Origin: Streptomyces halstedii
Lineage (GTDB): Bacteria > Actinomycetota > Actinomycetes > Streptomycetales > Streptomycetaceae
Assembly (NCBI GenBank): GCA_000720535.1
Contig: JOAZ01000004.1
Span: forward strand, 186,001 to 250,000
Direction of reading: 5' to 3'
Length of the DNA: 64,000 nucleotides
The notes below the pieces were generated by a model. The model saw nothing but the letters and a program-made list of their open reading frames with translations, was not told the DNA's origin and made no database searches. This document shows positions 1-8,553 of this stretch, in pieces. Within the stretch, counting starts at the first letter, position 1. Every line of letters starts with the position of its first letter. Both the position numbers and the translations under genes were made by a program.

Positions 1-310
1 CTCCGGCGGCGAGGTCCCGCTCAAGGAGGTCAGACGGGGCCTCGAACAGCTGGCGCACGATCACCCCTTCCTGCTGACCAGCCGGTACGCCAACGACCAC
101 GCGGAGATCCGCTACTGGGAGGAGGCCCGCGACCTCCACGACGCCGCGGCGGTGGCGCTGCGGCTGTGGGGGGAACACCGGTCCAGCGCGGGGCTGCCGC
201 CCTGGGCGATCGTCGGGCTGGAGGTCATCGACCGGGAGACCTACCACCAGCGCGTCGCCGAGGGGTACGGGCCGCCGCCGGCGGCCCCGGTCGGGGTGCA
301 TCCGTACTGA
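1..310 (+). CDS. Hypothetical protein, C-terminal part only
   Basis: The window opens inside this gene; 102 codons are visible before the TGA at 308-310. The fragment is soluble-looking, rich in charged and aromatic residues ('RYWEEARDL', 'LRLWGEHR'), with a short Pro/Ala tail ending 'VGVHPY'. I see no motif that names a family. Codon use is typical of the neighbours, so it is a real gene on the same strand as proA. A strong hairpin follows directly at 318-368, so its transcript probably ends there. Function unknown. Confidence 0.75.
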   Translation, partial: SGGEVPLKEVRRGLEQLAHDHPFLLTSRYANDHAEIRYWEEARDLHDAAAVALRLWGEHRSSAGLPPWAIVGLEVIDRETYHQRVAEGYGPPPAAPVGVHPY

Positions 311-317
311 CCAGGCC

Positions 318-368
318 GCCGGCCAGGCACCTGGCCGGGCGGGGAGCCGGGCCAGGTGCCTGGCCGGC
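318..368 (+). terminator. Perfect 18-bp hairpin after the first gene
   Basis: Arms at 318-335 and 351-368 are perfect inverted complements (core CCAGGCACCTGG) around a 15-nt loop. There is no T-run, as is common for Streptomyces terminators. It lies 8 nt after the stop codon. Apart from this hairpin, a short repeat and the proA promoter, I see nothing else in the 339-bp gap before proA. Confidence 0.7.
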
Positions 369-534
369 GCCGGGGGAGTGCCCCTCCGTACGGCCCCGGC
401 CTGGCCTGATCCGTCCTTGCGTCGCGTCGCACGTCCTTGCGCCGCGACGGGCGCACCGCGGACCGGATGCGCGATGTGCCGGGGGTCCCGGACACCTCCC
501 GGACAGGAGCCCGGCAGGAGTCCGGGCGCAGTGC

Positions 535-576
535 GGGCGCGTCCAGGCGCAGACCGGGCGCGTCCAGGCGCGGTCC
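535..576. repeat. 21-bp tandem duplication upstream of proA
   Basis: Two adjacent 21-bp units (535-555 and 556-576), each beginning GGGCGCGTCCAGGCGC and differing only near the end. A related fragment follows. They lie about 75 bp upstream of the proA start. No function is apparent. Confidence 0.6.
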
Positions 577-637
577 GGGCACCGGGACGCCCGTCTCGTA
601 TCACGAAATGCGGGGCTGCCGCCCGCGGCGGGCGCAC

Positions 638-643
638 TACCCT
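638..643 (+). promoter_or_regulatory. -10 hexamer for leaderless proA
   Basis: TACCCT lies 6 nt before the proA ATG and no Shine-Dalgarno sequence is present, so transcription should begin at or near the start codon. Confidence 0.5.
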
Positions 644-649
644 GCGGGC

Positions 650-1933
650 ATGACCACGCTCTCGCCGTACGACAACATGTCCCCGGTCGTCCAGGCCGCC
701 TACCGGGCCCGTGCCGCCGCCGCCGAGATCGCGCCACTTCCGCGCGCGGCCAAGGACGACGCGCTGCTGGCGATCGCGGACGCCCTGGAGGTGCGTACCG
801 CCGAGATCGTCGCCGCCAACGCCGAGGACGTCACACGGGCCCGCGAGGCCGGGACGAGCGAGTCGATCGTGGACCGGCTGACCCTCACCCCGGAGCGGAT
901 CCGGGCGATCGCCGCCGATGTGCGGGACGTGGCGGCACTGCCCGACCCGGTCGGTGAGGTGGTCCGTGGCTCGACCCTTCCCAACGGCATCGACCTGCGC
1001 CAGGTACGGGTGCCGCTCGGGGTGGTCGGCATCATCTACGAGGCCCGGCCGAACGTCACGGTCGACGCCGCCGCCCTCTGCCTGAAGTCCGGCAACGCGG
1101 TGCTGCTGCGCGGCTCGTCCTCGGCGTACGCCTCCAACACCGCCCTCGTGCGGGTGCTGCGCGACGCGGTGGGCGGATCCGGTCTGCCCGCCGACGCGGT
1201 GCAGCTGGTGCCGGGCGAGAGCCGCGACTCCGTACGCGAGCTGATGCGCGCCCGGGGCCTGGTCGACGTGCTGATCCCCAGGGGCGGCGCCTCACTGATC
1301 CGGACCGTGGTGGAGGAGTCCACCGTGCCCGTGATCGAGACCGGCACGGGCAACTGCCACGTGTACGTGGACGCGCGGACCGATCTGGACATGGCCGTCG
1401 AGATCCTGATCAACTCCAAGGCGCAGCGGCCGAGCGTCTGCAACGCCGCCGAGACCCTCCTGGTCCACCGGGACGTCGCCGCCGACTTCCTGCCCCGGGC
1501 CCTGGACGCGCTGGCCGAGGCGGGGGTGACCGTGCACGCCGACGAGCGGGTGCGCGAGTACGCCGAGGGGTCCAAGGCCACCGTGGTGGCGGCGGTCCCG
1601 GAGGACTGGGAGACCGAGTACCTCTCGTACGACATCGCCGCCGCGGTCGTGGACTCGCTGGACGCGGCCGTGGCGCACATCCGGCTGTGGTCCTCCGGCC
1701 ACACCGAGGCGATCGTCACCACCTCACAGGCGGCGGCCCGCCGGTTCACCCAGTTGGTGGATTCCACGACGGTCGCCGTGAACGCCTCCACGCGCTTCAC
1801 GGACGGCGGCGCGTTCGGCTTCGGCGCGGAGATCGGCATCTCCACGCAGAAACTTCACGCCCGCGGCCCCATGGGCCTGCCCGAACTGACATCGACGAAG
1901 TACATCGTCACGGGCGACGGCCACATCCGGTAA
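650..1933 (+). CDS. proA: Gamma-glutamyl phosphate reductase
   Basis: Cytosolic enzyme of proline synthesis. It reduces gamma-glutamyl phosphate to glutamate-5-semialdehyde with NADPH, after ProB. The 427-residue length is normal for ProA. The aldehyde-dehydrogenase-like fold shows the Rossmann part with '[15 protein letters not shown]' and the catalytic cysteine Cys264 in '[10 protein letters not shown]'. The end '[20 protein letters not shown]' is the conserved ProA C-terminal signature. The frame is open further upstream, but only residues from ATG 650 match ProA, and the -10-like TACCCT 6 nt before that ATG fits a leaderless start. proB is not visible downstream, so proA appears to be transcribed alone or with genes to the left. 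Confidence 0.96.
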   Translation: MTTLSPYDNMSPVVQAAYRARAAAAEIAPLPRAAKDDALLAIADALEVRTAEIVAANAEDVTRAREAGTSESIVDRLTLTPERIRAIAADVRDVAALPDPVGEVVRGSTLPNGIDLRQVRVPLGVVGIIYEARPNVTVDAAALCLKSGNAVLLRGSSSAYASNTALVRVLRDAVGGSGLPADAVQLVPGESRDSVRELMRARGLVDVLIPRGGASLIRTVVEESTVPVIETGTGNCHVYVDARTDLDMAVEILINSKAQRPSVCNAAETLLVHRDVAADFLPRALDALAEAGVTVHADERVREYAEGSKATVVAAVPEDWETEYLSYDIAAAVVDSLDAAVAHIRLWSSGHTEAIVTTSQAAARRFTQLVDSTTVAVNASTRFTDGGAFGFGAEIGISTQKLHARGPMGLPELTSTKYIVTGDGHIR

Positions 1934-2040
1934 CCCGCGTCCCGGGCCGGAGCGGTCCTGGGCCGGGGCGGTCGCCCCCGGCCCGTGCACAGACGGGGGG
2001 CGAGTTTGCGGGGTCCCTGCCCAAAACGCCCCGCCGGGGC

Positions 2041-2046
2041 TACGCT
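2041..2046 (+). promoter_or_regulatory. -10 hexamer for leaderless GTG gene at 2053
   Basis: TACGCT lies exactly 6 nt before the GTG start, with no Shine-Dalgarno sequence. This supports GTG 2053 as the start. Confidence 0.5.
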
Positions 2047-2052
2047 GAACCC

Positions 2053-2643
2053 GTGCCGGACGACGTGGGGGGCGGGCCGTTCCAGGACGGCCGGGAGCCC
2101 GACGACGACCGCGGGGGCGCGGACAAGGACTTCGCCTCCGTGGTGTTCGACGAGGACTTCGTCCGGTCCGCCGAGATCCATGAACCCACCGCAGTCGAGC
2201 GGCTGCTCGCAGCCGCGCAGGCACGTGCCGAGGCGGAAGCCAGCCGGGCACGCTCCGGTGGCGGCTCCATGGACGACGACCCCTACGACGACGGCTACGG
2301 GCCGGACGGCCCGTACGGCCGTGAGAGGGGCTTCGACGGCGCCTTCGACCCCGACGGCCTGGACGAGGACGAGGACGGCCCCTACGGCCGCCACGGCGGT
2401 GCCCTGCGCCCGTACCGCGGCACCGCGCGCTGGCACCGGCCGATCGCCTGGATCCTCGCTCTGCTGATGGGGATCGGGATGGTCGCTCTGGCCTTCAGCG
2501 CCGTCTACCGGGGCGCCTCGGAGAACCGGCGGGAACCGATGCCCCAGCCGACGACGAGCGGGGTGGACAAGCCGGTCGTGGCCCCCTCCGCCTCGGCGGA
2601 CTACTCCCGCCCGGCGGTCTCCGCCGTTCCCCGTACGCCCTGA
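2053..2643 (+). CDS. Single-pass membrane protein, paralogue of the next gene
   Basis: 196 residues starting at GTG 2053. The acidic N-terminal half carries 'ASVVFDEDFVRSAEIHEPTA', followed by a Gly/Tyr/Asp-rich stretch ('DDPYDDGYGPDGPYG'). One membrane segment is visible at about residues 130-153 ('WILALLMGIGMVALAFSAVY'), then a short Pro/Ser-rich outer tail. The motif VFDE-x-FV-R-x-A with a following E-x-(S/T)A-x-ER is repeated in the next gene (residues 30-55), so the two look like an ancient duplication with the same topology (cytosolic motif, one helix, external C-terminus). Function unknown. The open frame extends upstream into proA, but that part is out of context. Confidence 0.8.
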   Translation: MPDDVGGGPFQDGREPDDDRGGADKDFASVVFDEDFVRSAEIHEPTAVERLLAAAQARAEAEASRARSGGGSMDDDPYDDGYGPDGPYGRERGFDGAFDPDGLDEDEDGPYGRHGGALRPYRGTARWHRPIAWILALLMGIGMVALAFSAVYRGASENRREPMPQPTTSGVDKPVVAPSASADYSRPAVSAVPRTP

Positions 2644-2958
2644 GGGGCCTGCCAGTCCGGTGGCCTAACCAGACGCCTTCCCGACTGCGCTCCCACCTGC
2701 GCCGCGTTTACCTTGAGGACGATCGACCCACCCTCAAGGTAGGACCCTCGTGGCCCTCCCCTCCTCTCCTCCCGCTCCCCGCCCCACCCCCCCACCTCAG
2801 GTCCCAACCCCCGTCCCCGCAATCGCACGTCCCTGCAATCCAATGCCCCTGTGTCGACCCCCGTGACGGACAGGTCCGCTCGACGCCTTTCGGCTGAGGC
2901 GGAGGCGGAGACGGATCCCGCGCCGCCCCCGCCGGCGGCGCGGAGATCGGGAGAAGCC

Positions 2959-4083
2959 ATGACAGGCCGCGGAGAACCGCCGGAAGGACCCCCGGAGCCG
3001 CCGGGCGGCGAGGACGAGTACCGCTCACTCGTCTTCGACGAATCGTTCGTACGCGCTGCCCGGCTCCAGGAGTTCTCCGCGCGGGAACGGATGGGCGAAC
3101 CGGCCCGCGCCGTGCGCTCCGTGGGCTCCCTCACCGGCCGGAGCACCCGCCGGCGCTCCAGGGCCGCCATTCTTCTCGTCCTGCTGATCACCCTCGCTTT
3201 CGCCACCGCCGTCTACATCGGCTTCCGCAACCCCTATCCCAAGCCCGTCGGCCGGCACGTCGAGCCGCTGAGGACCACCGTGATCCCCCTCGCCCCCCAG
3301 GACGCCGTGCCCGGGGGGACACCCGGCGACCTGCTCTCCGGGGGGCCGGCCGCGCAATTCCCGACCGGCGCCTCGGGCGTCAACCTGCCGCCGGTCCGGC
3401 GGACCGAGAACTTCTCGAACAGCCAGGTCACCGCCGCCCTGGCCACGGTCAAGGACTACCTGGTGGCGTCGTCACTCGACCCCGACGTGCTCAGCGGCCG
3501 GGTCGTCCGGCCGGTCGGACGGCTGCTCGACCCGGACCAGACCGCGCAGTTCGACCGGAGCATGAGCGCACCGGCGGACGACGGCCGCCACACCGCGACC
3601 GGCTGGCTGGTGCGCTTCGATCCCGCCGACGTGGAACTGGCCGACACCGACATCCGGGTCCAGGGCAGCCTGTCCTACGCCGAGACGGGCTCGGACACCC
3701 TGGAAGTGGTGTCCGACCACACCTTCACCTACGCGCTGCGGCCCGCGGCCTCCGGCCCGCACCGGTCCGACGACGCCTCCCTGTTCACCGTGCGGCGTGA
3801 ACTGCACTTCGTCATCGACCGGGAAGACCTCAGGCTGCACCGGCTGGAGGTGCACAGCGCCTACGTACAGGCCGGGCCGCAGTCCTGTTCGGCCGACGCG
3901 GCGGGTGCCCTGCGTCCGCTGCTCGCCGGTGAGCGCGCGGACGACAGGGGACCGGACGGAACCGACCCGTACGCCACGGGCCTGCCCAAGGCCGGGCTGT
4001 GCGGGACCCTGACGGTCAGCTCTCCGCCCCAGGGCCCTCCTCCGGGTCCGCACGCCGCCACGTCCCGTCCGGGCCGTCCGTAG
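2959..4083 (+). CDS. Membrane-anchored hypothetical protein
   Basis: 374 residues from ATG 2959, chosen because GGGAGA lies about 5 nt upstream; the frame is open from 2851. The N-terminus repeats the motif of the previous gene ('SLVFDESFVRAARLQEFSAR'). A single membrane helix lies at about residues 69-90 ('AAILLVLLITLAFATAVYIG'). A large outer domain of about 270 residues follows, with conserved-looking text ('VKDYLVASSLDPDVLSGR', 'DQTAQFDRSM'). The shape resembles a cell-envelope accessory protein, but I cannot name a family. The 3' end overlaps the convergent protease gene by 68 nt, and the overlapped tail is low-complexity Pro/Gly. Confidence 0.78.
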   Translation: MTGRGEPPEGPPEPPGGEDEYRSLVFDESFVRAARLQEFSARERMGEPARAVRSVGSLTGRSTRRRSRAAILLVLLITLAFATAVYIGFRNPYPKPVGRHVEPLRTTVIPLAPQDAVPGGTPGDLLSGGPAAQFPTGASGVNLPPVRRTENFSNSQVTAALATVKDYLVASSLDPDVLSGRVVRPVGRLLDPDQTAQFDRSMSAPADDGRHTATGWLVRFDPADVELADTDIRVQGSLSYAETGSDTLEVVSDHTFTYALRPAASGPHRSDDASLFTVRRELHFVIDREDLRLHRLEVHSAYVQAGPQSCSADAAGALRPLLAGERADDRGPDGTDPYATGLPKAGLCGTLTVSSPPQGPPPGPHAATSRPGRP

Positions 4084-5155
4084 CGTCCTTGGTCGTGGCC
4101 CCGCCGCCCCTGGCACCGCCGCCGCTGCCGCCGGCCGCGCCGGTGAACTTGTCACGGAGCTTGCCGCCCAGGTCGCCCGCGCCCCCGGCGATGTCACCGA
4201 CCAGCTTCATCAGCGGGTCCTTGCTGGTGCGCACGGTGTCGGCGTAGTGGGCCGCGGACTCCCGGAAGGAATCGGTCACCGAGGTGTCCTTGTCCTCGTC
4301 GCGCCTCGGGTAGTGGCCGTCCACGATGCGCTGGTAGTCCCGGGTCTCGGACCACTTCTTCAGCTCGGCGGCCCGCACCGTGGTGAACGGGTGGGAGCGA
4401 GGCAGCACATTGAGGATCTTCAGCACGGAGTCCCGGAGGTCCCCGCCCTTCTCGTACTCCTCGGCCTGGGCGAGGAACGCGTCCACGTTCATCTCGTGCA
4501 GGTGGTTGCCACCGGCGATCTTCATCAGTCCGCGCATCGAGGCCTTGATGTCCTGCCCGACCAGCAGCCCCGCCCGGTCCGCCGACAGCTCCGACTTGCG
4601 GAACCACTCGCGCAGGGCCGTCACGATCGCCATGATCGCCACATTGCCCAGCGGGATCCACGCCACCTTGAGGGCGAGGTTGGTGAGGAAGAGCAATATC
4701 GTGCGGTACACCGCGTGCCCGGAGAGCGCGTGGCCCACCTCGTGGCCGACGACGGCGCGCATCTCCTCCTCGTCGAGCAGCTCCACCAGTCCGGTGGTCA
4801 CCACGATGATCGGCTCGTCGAGGCCGATGCACATGGCGTTGGGCCGCGGGTCCTGGTTGACGTACATCGGCGGGACCTTCTCCAGGTCCAGGATGTAACA
4901 GGCGTCGCGCAGCATGTCGTTGAGGTGCGCGAACTGGGCGTCACTCACCCGGACGGAGTCCGACAGGAACAGCAGCCGGAGACTGCGCTCGGGCAGCAGT
5001 CCGCTGAGGGCCTTGAACACGGTGTCGAAACCGCTGAGCCTGCGCAGGGCCACGAGGGCCGAACGGTCCGCCGGGTGCTCGTAGGCCCGGGAGGAGATTC
5101 CCGGGTAACGCCTGCGCTGCCTGCTCGGCACGCTCTCGTGACTGTGGTCGGTCAT
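4016..5155 (-). CDS. M48-family zinc metallopeptidase
   Basis: 379-residue protease of the Ste24/HtpX group, likely acting on membrane or envelope proteins. The zinc motif His138-Glu139-Val-Gly-His142 lies in 'VVGHEVGHALSGH', and the third ligand Glu is in 'ELSADRAGLL'. A hydrophobic stretch ('ILLFLTNLALKVAWIPLGNV') follows the zinc motif, as in HtpX-like proteins. The N-terminus 'YPGISSRAYEHPADRSAL' is the usual start of the soluble-type M48 proteins. The C-terminus is Gly-rich and low complexity. ATG 5155 is chosen because residues upstream of it do not resemble the family. It is transcribed toward the previous gene and their 3' ends overlap. Confidence 0.9.
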   Translation of the reverse strand: MTDHSHESVPSRQRRRYPGISSRAYEHPADRSALVALRRLSGFDTVFKALSGLLPERSLRLLFLSDSVRVSDAQFAHLNDMLRDACYILDLEKVPPMYVNQDPRPNAMCIGLDEPIIVVTTGLVELLDEEEMRAVVGHEVGHALSGHAVYRTILLFLTNLALKVAWIPLGNVAIMAIVTALREWFRKSELSADRAGLLVGQDIKASMRGLMKIAGGNHLHEMNVDAFLAQAEEYEKGGDLRDSVLKILNVLPRSHPFTTVRAAELKKWSETRDYQRIVDGHYPRRDEDKDTSVTDSFRESAAHYADTVRTSKDPLMKLVGDIAGGAGDLGGKLRDKFTGAAGGSGGGARGGGATTKDATDGPDGTWRRADPEEGPGAES

Positions 5156-5265
5156 GGATGCCCCCTGTTCGTACGAGATGACGCTCGTCCCCCTGACAGA
5201 TGCCAGCGTAGGCGCTGGCGCTACGGTGTGCGGGGGGCTGTGGACAACCTTGAGGAGCGCCCGGA

Positions 5266-5418
5266 ATGTCGCACACCGCCGTACTGCTCGCCGCCGTGTC
5301 CGAGGACCAGGGGCCGGGCAACACACTCCGCGTCGTGCTGCTCGTCTCTCTCCTGGGAGCGGCCCTGCTCGCCTGGTTCCTGCTGCGCGGATACCGCAAC
5401 GACGACAACAACGACTGA
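5266..5418 (+). CDS. 50-residue membrane microprotein
   Basis: ATG 5266 is preceded by GAGGAG at a spacing of 8 nt. The product has a hydrophilic start ('MSHTAVLLAAVSEDQGPGN'), one membrane helix ('VVLLVSLLGAALLAWFLL') and a charged tail 'RGYRNDDNND'. Codon bias is that of a real Streptomyces gene. It is divergent from the M48 protease and followed by a similar 52-residue protein. Function unknown; the pair may be a small envelope module belonging with nadD or the protease. Confidence 0.65.
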   Translation: MSHTAVLLAAVSEDQGPGNTLRVVLLVSLLGAALLAWFLLRGYRNDDNND

Positions 5419-5502
5419 GTCGGCGTGAGGGTGCCCGTGGCCCCCGCATACGATGTGGGCGATGTCGTCCTTCCGACCCCCGATCGATAGGTCCCGAAGA
5501 AG

Positions 5503-5661
5503 ATGAGCCTCACGAACACCGCCCAGCAGCTGGTCACCCTCGCCGAAGGCGAGGGCGGCGGCAACCACGAAAGCCTCAGCCCCTACGTCACCGGAGCGGG
5601 CGCGTTCCTCGTGCTGATGTTCCTGCTGTGGATCACCACGCGCTTCAACCGAGACCGCTGA
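5503..5661 (+). CDS. 52-residue membrane microprotein
   Basis: ATG 5503 has a GAAGAAG sequence just upstream. The product has a hydrophilic N-terminus ('MSLTNTAQQLVTLAEGEGGG'), one membrane helix ('GAGAFLVLMFLLWITTRF') and a short basic tail 'NRDR'. It lies 84 nt after the 50-residue gene and 39 nt before nadD, on the same strand. Length, topology and a basic tail after the helix suggest the two microproteins belong together, although they share no clear sequence identity. Function unknown. Confidence 0.7.
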   Translation: MSLTNTAQQLVTLAEGEGGGNHESLSPYVTGAGAFLVLMFLLWITTRFNRDR

Positions 5662-5686
5662 GGCAGAGGGCGAACAGCCGTGCCAG

Positions 5687-5692
5687 TAGGGT
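5687..5692 (+). promoter_or_regulatory. -10 hexamer for nadD
   Basis: TAGGGT lies 8 nt before ATG 5701 with no Shine-Dalgarno sequence, which favours ATG 5701 as a leaderless start over GTG 5680. Confidence 0.4.
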
Positions 5693-5700
5693 CTGCACGC

Positions 5701-6318
5701 ATGGGAGAGCAGCAAGTGCCTACCGGCGGCGGCAAGCGCAGACTCGGCGTGATGGGCGGGACGTTCGACCCGATCCATCATGGACACCTGGTGGCGGCCA
5801 GTGAAGTGGCCGCCCAGTTCCACCTCGACGAGGTCGTCTTCGTCCCGACCGGGCAGCCGTGGCAGAAGAGCCACAAGACGGTGTCCCCGGCCGAGGACCG
5901 CTATCTGATGACGGTCATCGCCACGGCGTCCAATCCGCAGTTCTCGGTCAGCCGCAGCGACATCGACCGTGCCGGGCCGACGTACACGATCGATACACTG
6001 CGGGATCTGCGTGACGTCCATGGCGACGCGGACCTCTTCTTCATCACCGGCGCCGACGCGCTCGCCCAGATCCTCACCTGGCGGGACGCCGAGGAGCTCT
6101 TCTCGCTTTCCCACTTCATCGGTGTGACCCGGCCGGGTCACCTGCTGACGGACGACGGACTGCCCGAGGGCGGGGTCTCGCTCGTCGAGGTACCCGCGTT
6201 GGCGATCTCGTCCACGGACTGCCGCGCCAGGGTCGCGCAGGGGGAGCCGGTCTGGTATCTGGTGCCGGACGGTGTGGTCCGCTACATCGACAAGCGCCAG
6301 TTGTACCGCGGCGAATGA
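5701..6318 (+). CDS. nadD: Nicotinate-nucleotide adenylyltransferase
   Basis: Joins nicotinate mononucleotide to AMP from ATP, giving deamido-NAD, the penultimate step of NAD synthesis, in the cytosol. The nucleotidyltransferase motifs are intact: '[15 protein letters not shown]' with H26-x-G-H29 near the start, and 'ISSTDCR' (the I-S-x-T-x-x-R motif) near the end. With ATG 5701 the protein has 205 residues, normal for NadD. GTG 5680 would add seven residues and GTG 5716 would remove five; both are possible. The LCP-like gene starts 19 nt after the stop, and nadD-LCP-rsfS-phosphatase reads as one operon. Confidence 0.95.
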   Translation: MGEQQVPTGGGKRRLGVMGGTFDPIHHGHLVAASEVAAQFHLDEVVFVPTGQPWQKSHKTVSPAEDRYLMTVIATASNPQFSVSRSDIDRAGPTYTIDTLRDLRDVHGDADLFFITGADALAQILTWRDAEELFSLSHFIGVTRPGHLLTDDGLPEGGVSLVEVPALAISSTDCRARVAQGEPVWYLVPDGVVRYIDKRQLYRGE

Positions 6319-6337
6319 GCCACGGAGAGGGGCACCG

Positions 6338-8053
6338 GTGAACGACCGACCAAACCCGTACGACCCGTACTACCCGCAGCAGCCGCAGATCGTCGGCTAC
6401 GACGAGTACGGTCAGCCGGTCTATCAGCAGCAGTACGACCCGTACGCGCAGCAGCCCCAGCAGGCTCAGCAGTCCCCACAGGACGGGCAGACCCAGCAGG
6501 GCTACGGGACGGCCGAGGGCTACGGCTACGACCCGTACGGGAGCACACAGCAGCAGTACGACCCCTACGCCCAGCAGGTCCAGTCCCCGCCGGCGCAGCC
6601 CGGATACGGCTACGACGACGGCGGCCACGGCGGCTACGGGCAGGACACCGGCGGCCAGGCCGCCGTGGACACCACCCAGCAGTGGGAGGCGGGGGCCGTC
6701 ACCGCCCCGGCAGCCGCCCCGCCGCAGCCGGAGCCGCCGCGCGAGGCCGAGCCGGCTCCTGACGCCGTCGTCCCCGAACAGCGGCGCGCCGACCGCGACT
6801 ACCGCACCGAGCAGTTCTCCTTCATCGAGGAGCCCGACGAGGACTCCGAAGACGTCATCGACTGGCTGAAGTTCACCGAGAGCCGCAGTGAACGGCGTGA
6901 GGAGGCCCGGCGCCGGGGACGCAACCGGTTCGTCGCGCTGATCGTCGTCGCCGCCCTCGTGGTGGCCGGCGGGGTCGGCTACCTCTGGTTCGCCGGCAAG
7001 ATCCCCGGCCTCTCGGGCCAGGACGAGGGGAAGACCACGGCCGCCGGGCCCCAGCAGCGGGACGTCATCGTCGTCCACCTGCACAACACCAAGAAGGGCG
7101 GCACCTCCACGGCGCTGCTCGTCGACAACGTCACCACGAAGCGGGGCACCACCGTCCTGCTGCCCAACTCGCTCTCCGTGGCCGCGGACGACGGTTCCAC
7201 CATCCCGCTCGGCGAGTCCGTCGACGACGACGGGTCCGCCGGTACCCGGGAGGCGATCGACACCCTCCTCGGCACCCGGATCAGCGGGACCTGGCGGCTC
7301 GACACCCCCTACCTGGAGAACCTCGTCGAACTCGTCGGCGGCATCGAGATCGACGCCGACACCGACGTGCCCGACACCAAGAAGAACGCCGACCCCCTGG
7401 TGACCAAGGGCGAGCGCCAGACGCTCGGCGGCCCGGCCGCCGTCGCCTACGCCACCTACCAGGGCGCCGACGAACCGGAGACCAAGCAGCTGACCCGCTT
7501 CGGTGAGGTCATGCGCGGCGTGCTGCGCAAGATGTCCGAGGAGCCCGAGGCCGCCACGGTCACCGTGGCGACACTCGCGCAGATCCTCGACCCGTCGCTG
7601 CCCGAGAAGGACCTTGGGGCCTCGCTCGCGAAGCTCGCCGGTCACGCCAAGGTCGGCGACTACAAGACAAGGCTGCTGCCGGTCCAGGACGACGGCACCC
7701 TCACGGCCGAGGCGACGGAAAGCGTCGTCAAGGACATCCTGGGCGGCAAGGTCACCAGCCCGGAGAAGGGTGACACGGTGCGTGTCGGCGTCCAGAACGC
7801 CACCGGCGTCGCGGAGGCCACCCAGAACGCCCGGGTGCGGCTCGTCAACGGCGGTTACGCCTTCGTCGACGGCGGCACGGCGGACACCGAGCCGTCCTCC
7901 GAGGTCCGCTACCGGACGGAGGAGGACAAGGCCGAGGCGGTCGAGGTCGCCAAGACCCTGGGCCTGCCGGCGAGCGCGGCGAAGAAGGCCGAACCCGCCG
8001 CCAACGCCGACGTGTCGGTCGTCCTCGGCCAGAACTACAAGATCCCGGATTAG
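6338..8053 (+). CDS. LCP/LytR-like membrane protein with divergent active site
   Basis: 571 residues from GTG 6338, with GGAGAGG 6 nt upstream. Order: a long Gln/Tyr/Pro-rich cytosolic tail (about residues 1-130, repeated 'YDPYAQQ'), an acidic linker, one membrane helix (about 198-220), an outer LCP-type domain (about 240-450) and a LytR C-terminal domain (about 480-571, starting 'VRVGVQNATG'). Active LCP proteins ligate wall polymers to peptidoglycan and carry conserved Arg/Asp residues in 'SDT', 'SIPRD' and 'RSR' contexts. Here those places read 'GTSTALLVDN', 'LLPNSLSV' and 'VAYATYQ', so the catalytic residues appear lost. A structural or sensing role at the wall is an inference. Confidence 0.82.
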   Translation: MNDRPNPYDPYYPQQPQIVGYDEYGQPVYQQQYDPYAQQPQQAQQSPQDGQTQQGYGTAEGYGYDPYGSTQQQYDPYAQQVQSPPAQPGYGYDDGGHGGYGQDTGGQAAVDTTQQWEAGAVTAPAAAPPQPEPPREAEPAPDAVVPEQRRADRDYRTEQFSFIEEPDEDSEDVIDWLKFTESRSERREEARRRGRNRFVALIVVAALVVAGGVGYLWFAGKIPGLSGQDEGKTTAAGPQQRDVIVVHLHNTKKGGTSTALLVDNVTTKRGTTVLLPNSLSVAADDGSTIPLGESVDDDGSAGTREAIDTLLGTRISGTWRLDTPYLENLVELVGGIEIDADTDVPDTKKNADPLVTKGERQTLGGPAAVAYATYQGADEPETKQLTRFGEVMRGVLRKMSEEPEAATVTVATLAQILDPSLPEKDLGASLAKLAGHAKVGDYKTRLLPVQDDGTLTAEATESVVKDILGGKVTSPEKGDTVRVGVQNATGVAEATQNARVRLVNGGYAFVDGGTADTEPSSEVRYRTEEDKAEAVEVAKTLGLPASAAKKAEPAANADVSVVLGQNYKIPD

Positions 8054-8121
8054 GCGTCGTCAGGCTGTCGGCGGTCCGTGAGACCCTAGGGGTTGATCTG
8101 ACCGCCGACGAAAGCCTGCAT

Positions 8122-8553
8122 GTGACCGCCACGGACCGCTCCATCGAGCTCATCAACGCCGCCGCCCAGGCCGCGGCCGACCGGCTCGCGCACGACATCA
8201 TCGCCTACGACGTCAGCGACGTCCTGTCGATCACCGACGCCTTCCTGCTGGCCTCGGCTCCCAACGACCGCCAGGTCAAGTCGATCGTCGACGAGATCGA
8301 GGAGCGGCTGCAGAAGGAGCTCGGCGCCAAGCCGGTCCGCCGCGAAGGCGACCGGGACGCCCGCTGGATCCTCCTCGACTACGTCGACATCGTCATCCAC
8401 GTCCAGCACAGCGAGGAGCGTGTCTTCTACGCCCTCGAACGCCTGTGGAAGGACTGCCCCGAGATCGACCTCCCCGAGGACGCGGTCAAGACCCGGGGCA
8501 AGGCCGAGGAGCACGCCCAGCTCAACGGCCGCGTGGAAGGTGACCAGAGCTGA
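8122..8553 (+). CDS. rsfS: Ribosomal silencing factor RsfS
   Basis: Binds ribosomal protein L14 on the large subunit and blocks joining of the subunits when nutrients are low. 143 residues from GTG 8122; the family is about 105-130 plus a tail. Hallmarks: 'AYDVSDVLSITDAFLLASAP', 'VKSIVDEIEERL' and 'ARWILLDYVDIVIHVQ'. A hydrophilic tail follows the domain. nadD-rsfS proximity is widely conserved in bacteria and supports the call. The stop codon overlaps the start of the phosphatase gene. A Shine-Dalgarno sequence is weak, so the exact start is less sure than the frame. Confidence 0.94.
   Translation: MTATDRSIELINAAAQAAADRLAHDIIAYDVSDVLSITDAFLLASAPNDRQVKSIVDEIEERLQKELGAKPVRREGDRDARWILLDYVDIVIHVQHSEERVFYALERLWKDCPEIDLPEDAVKTRGKAEEHAQLNGRVEGDQS

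Noticed and set aside
5680-5700. GTG 5680 as nadD start
   Set aside because: Possible, but the -10-like hexamer and conserved core favour ATG 5701; kept only as an alternative.
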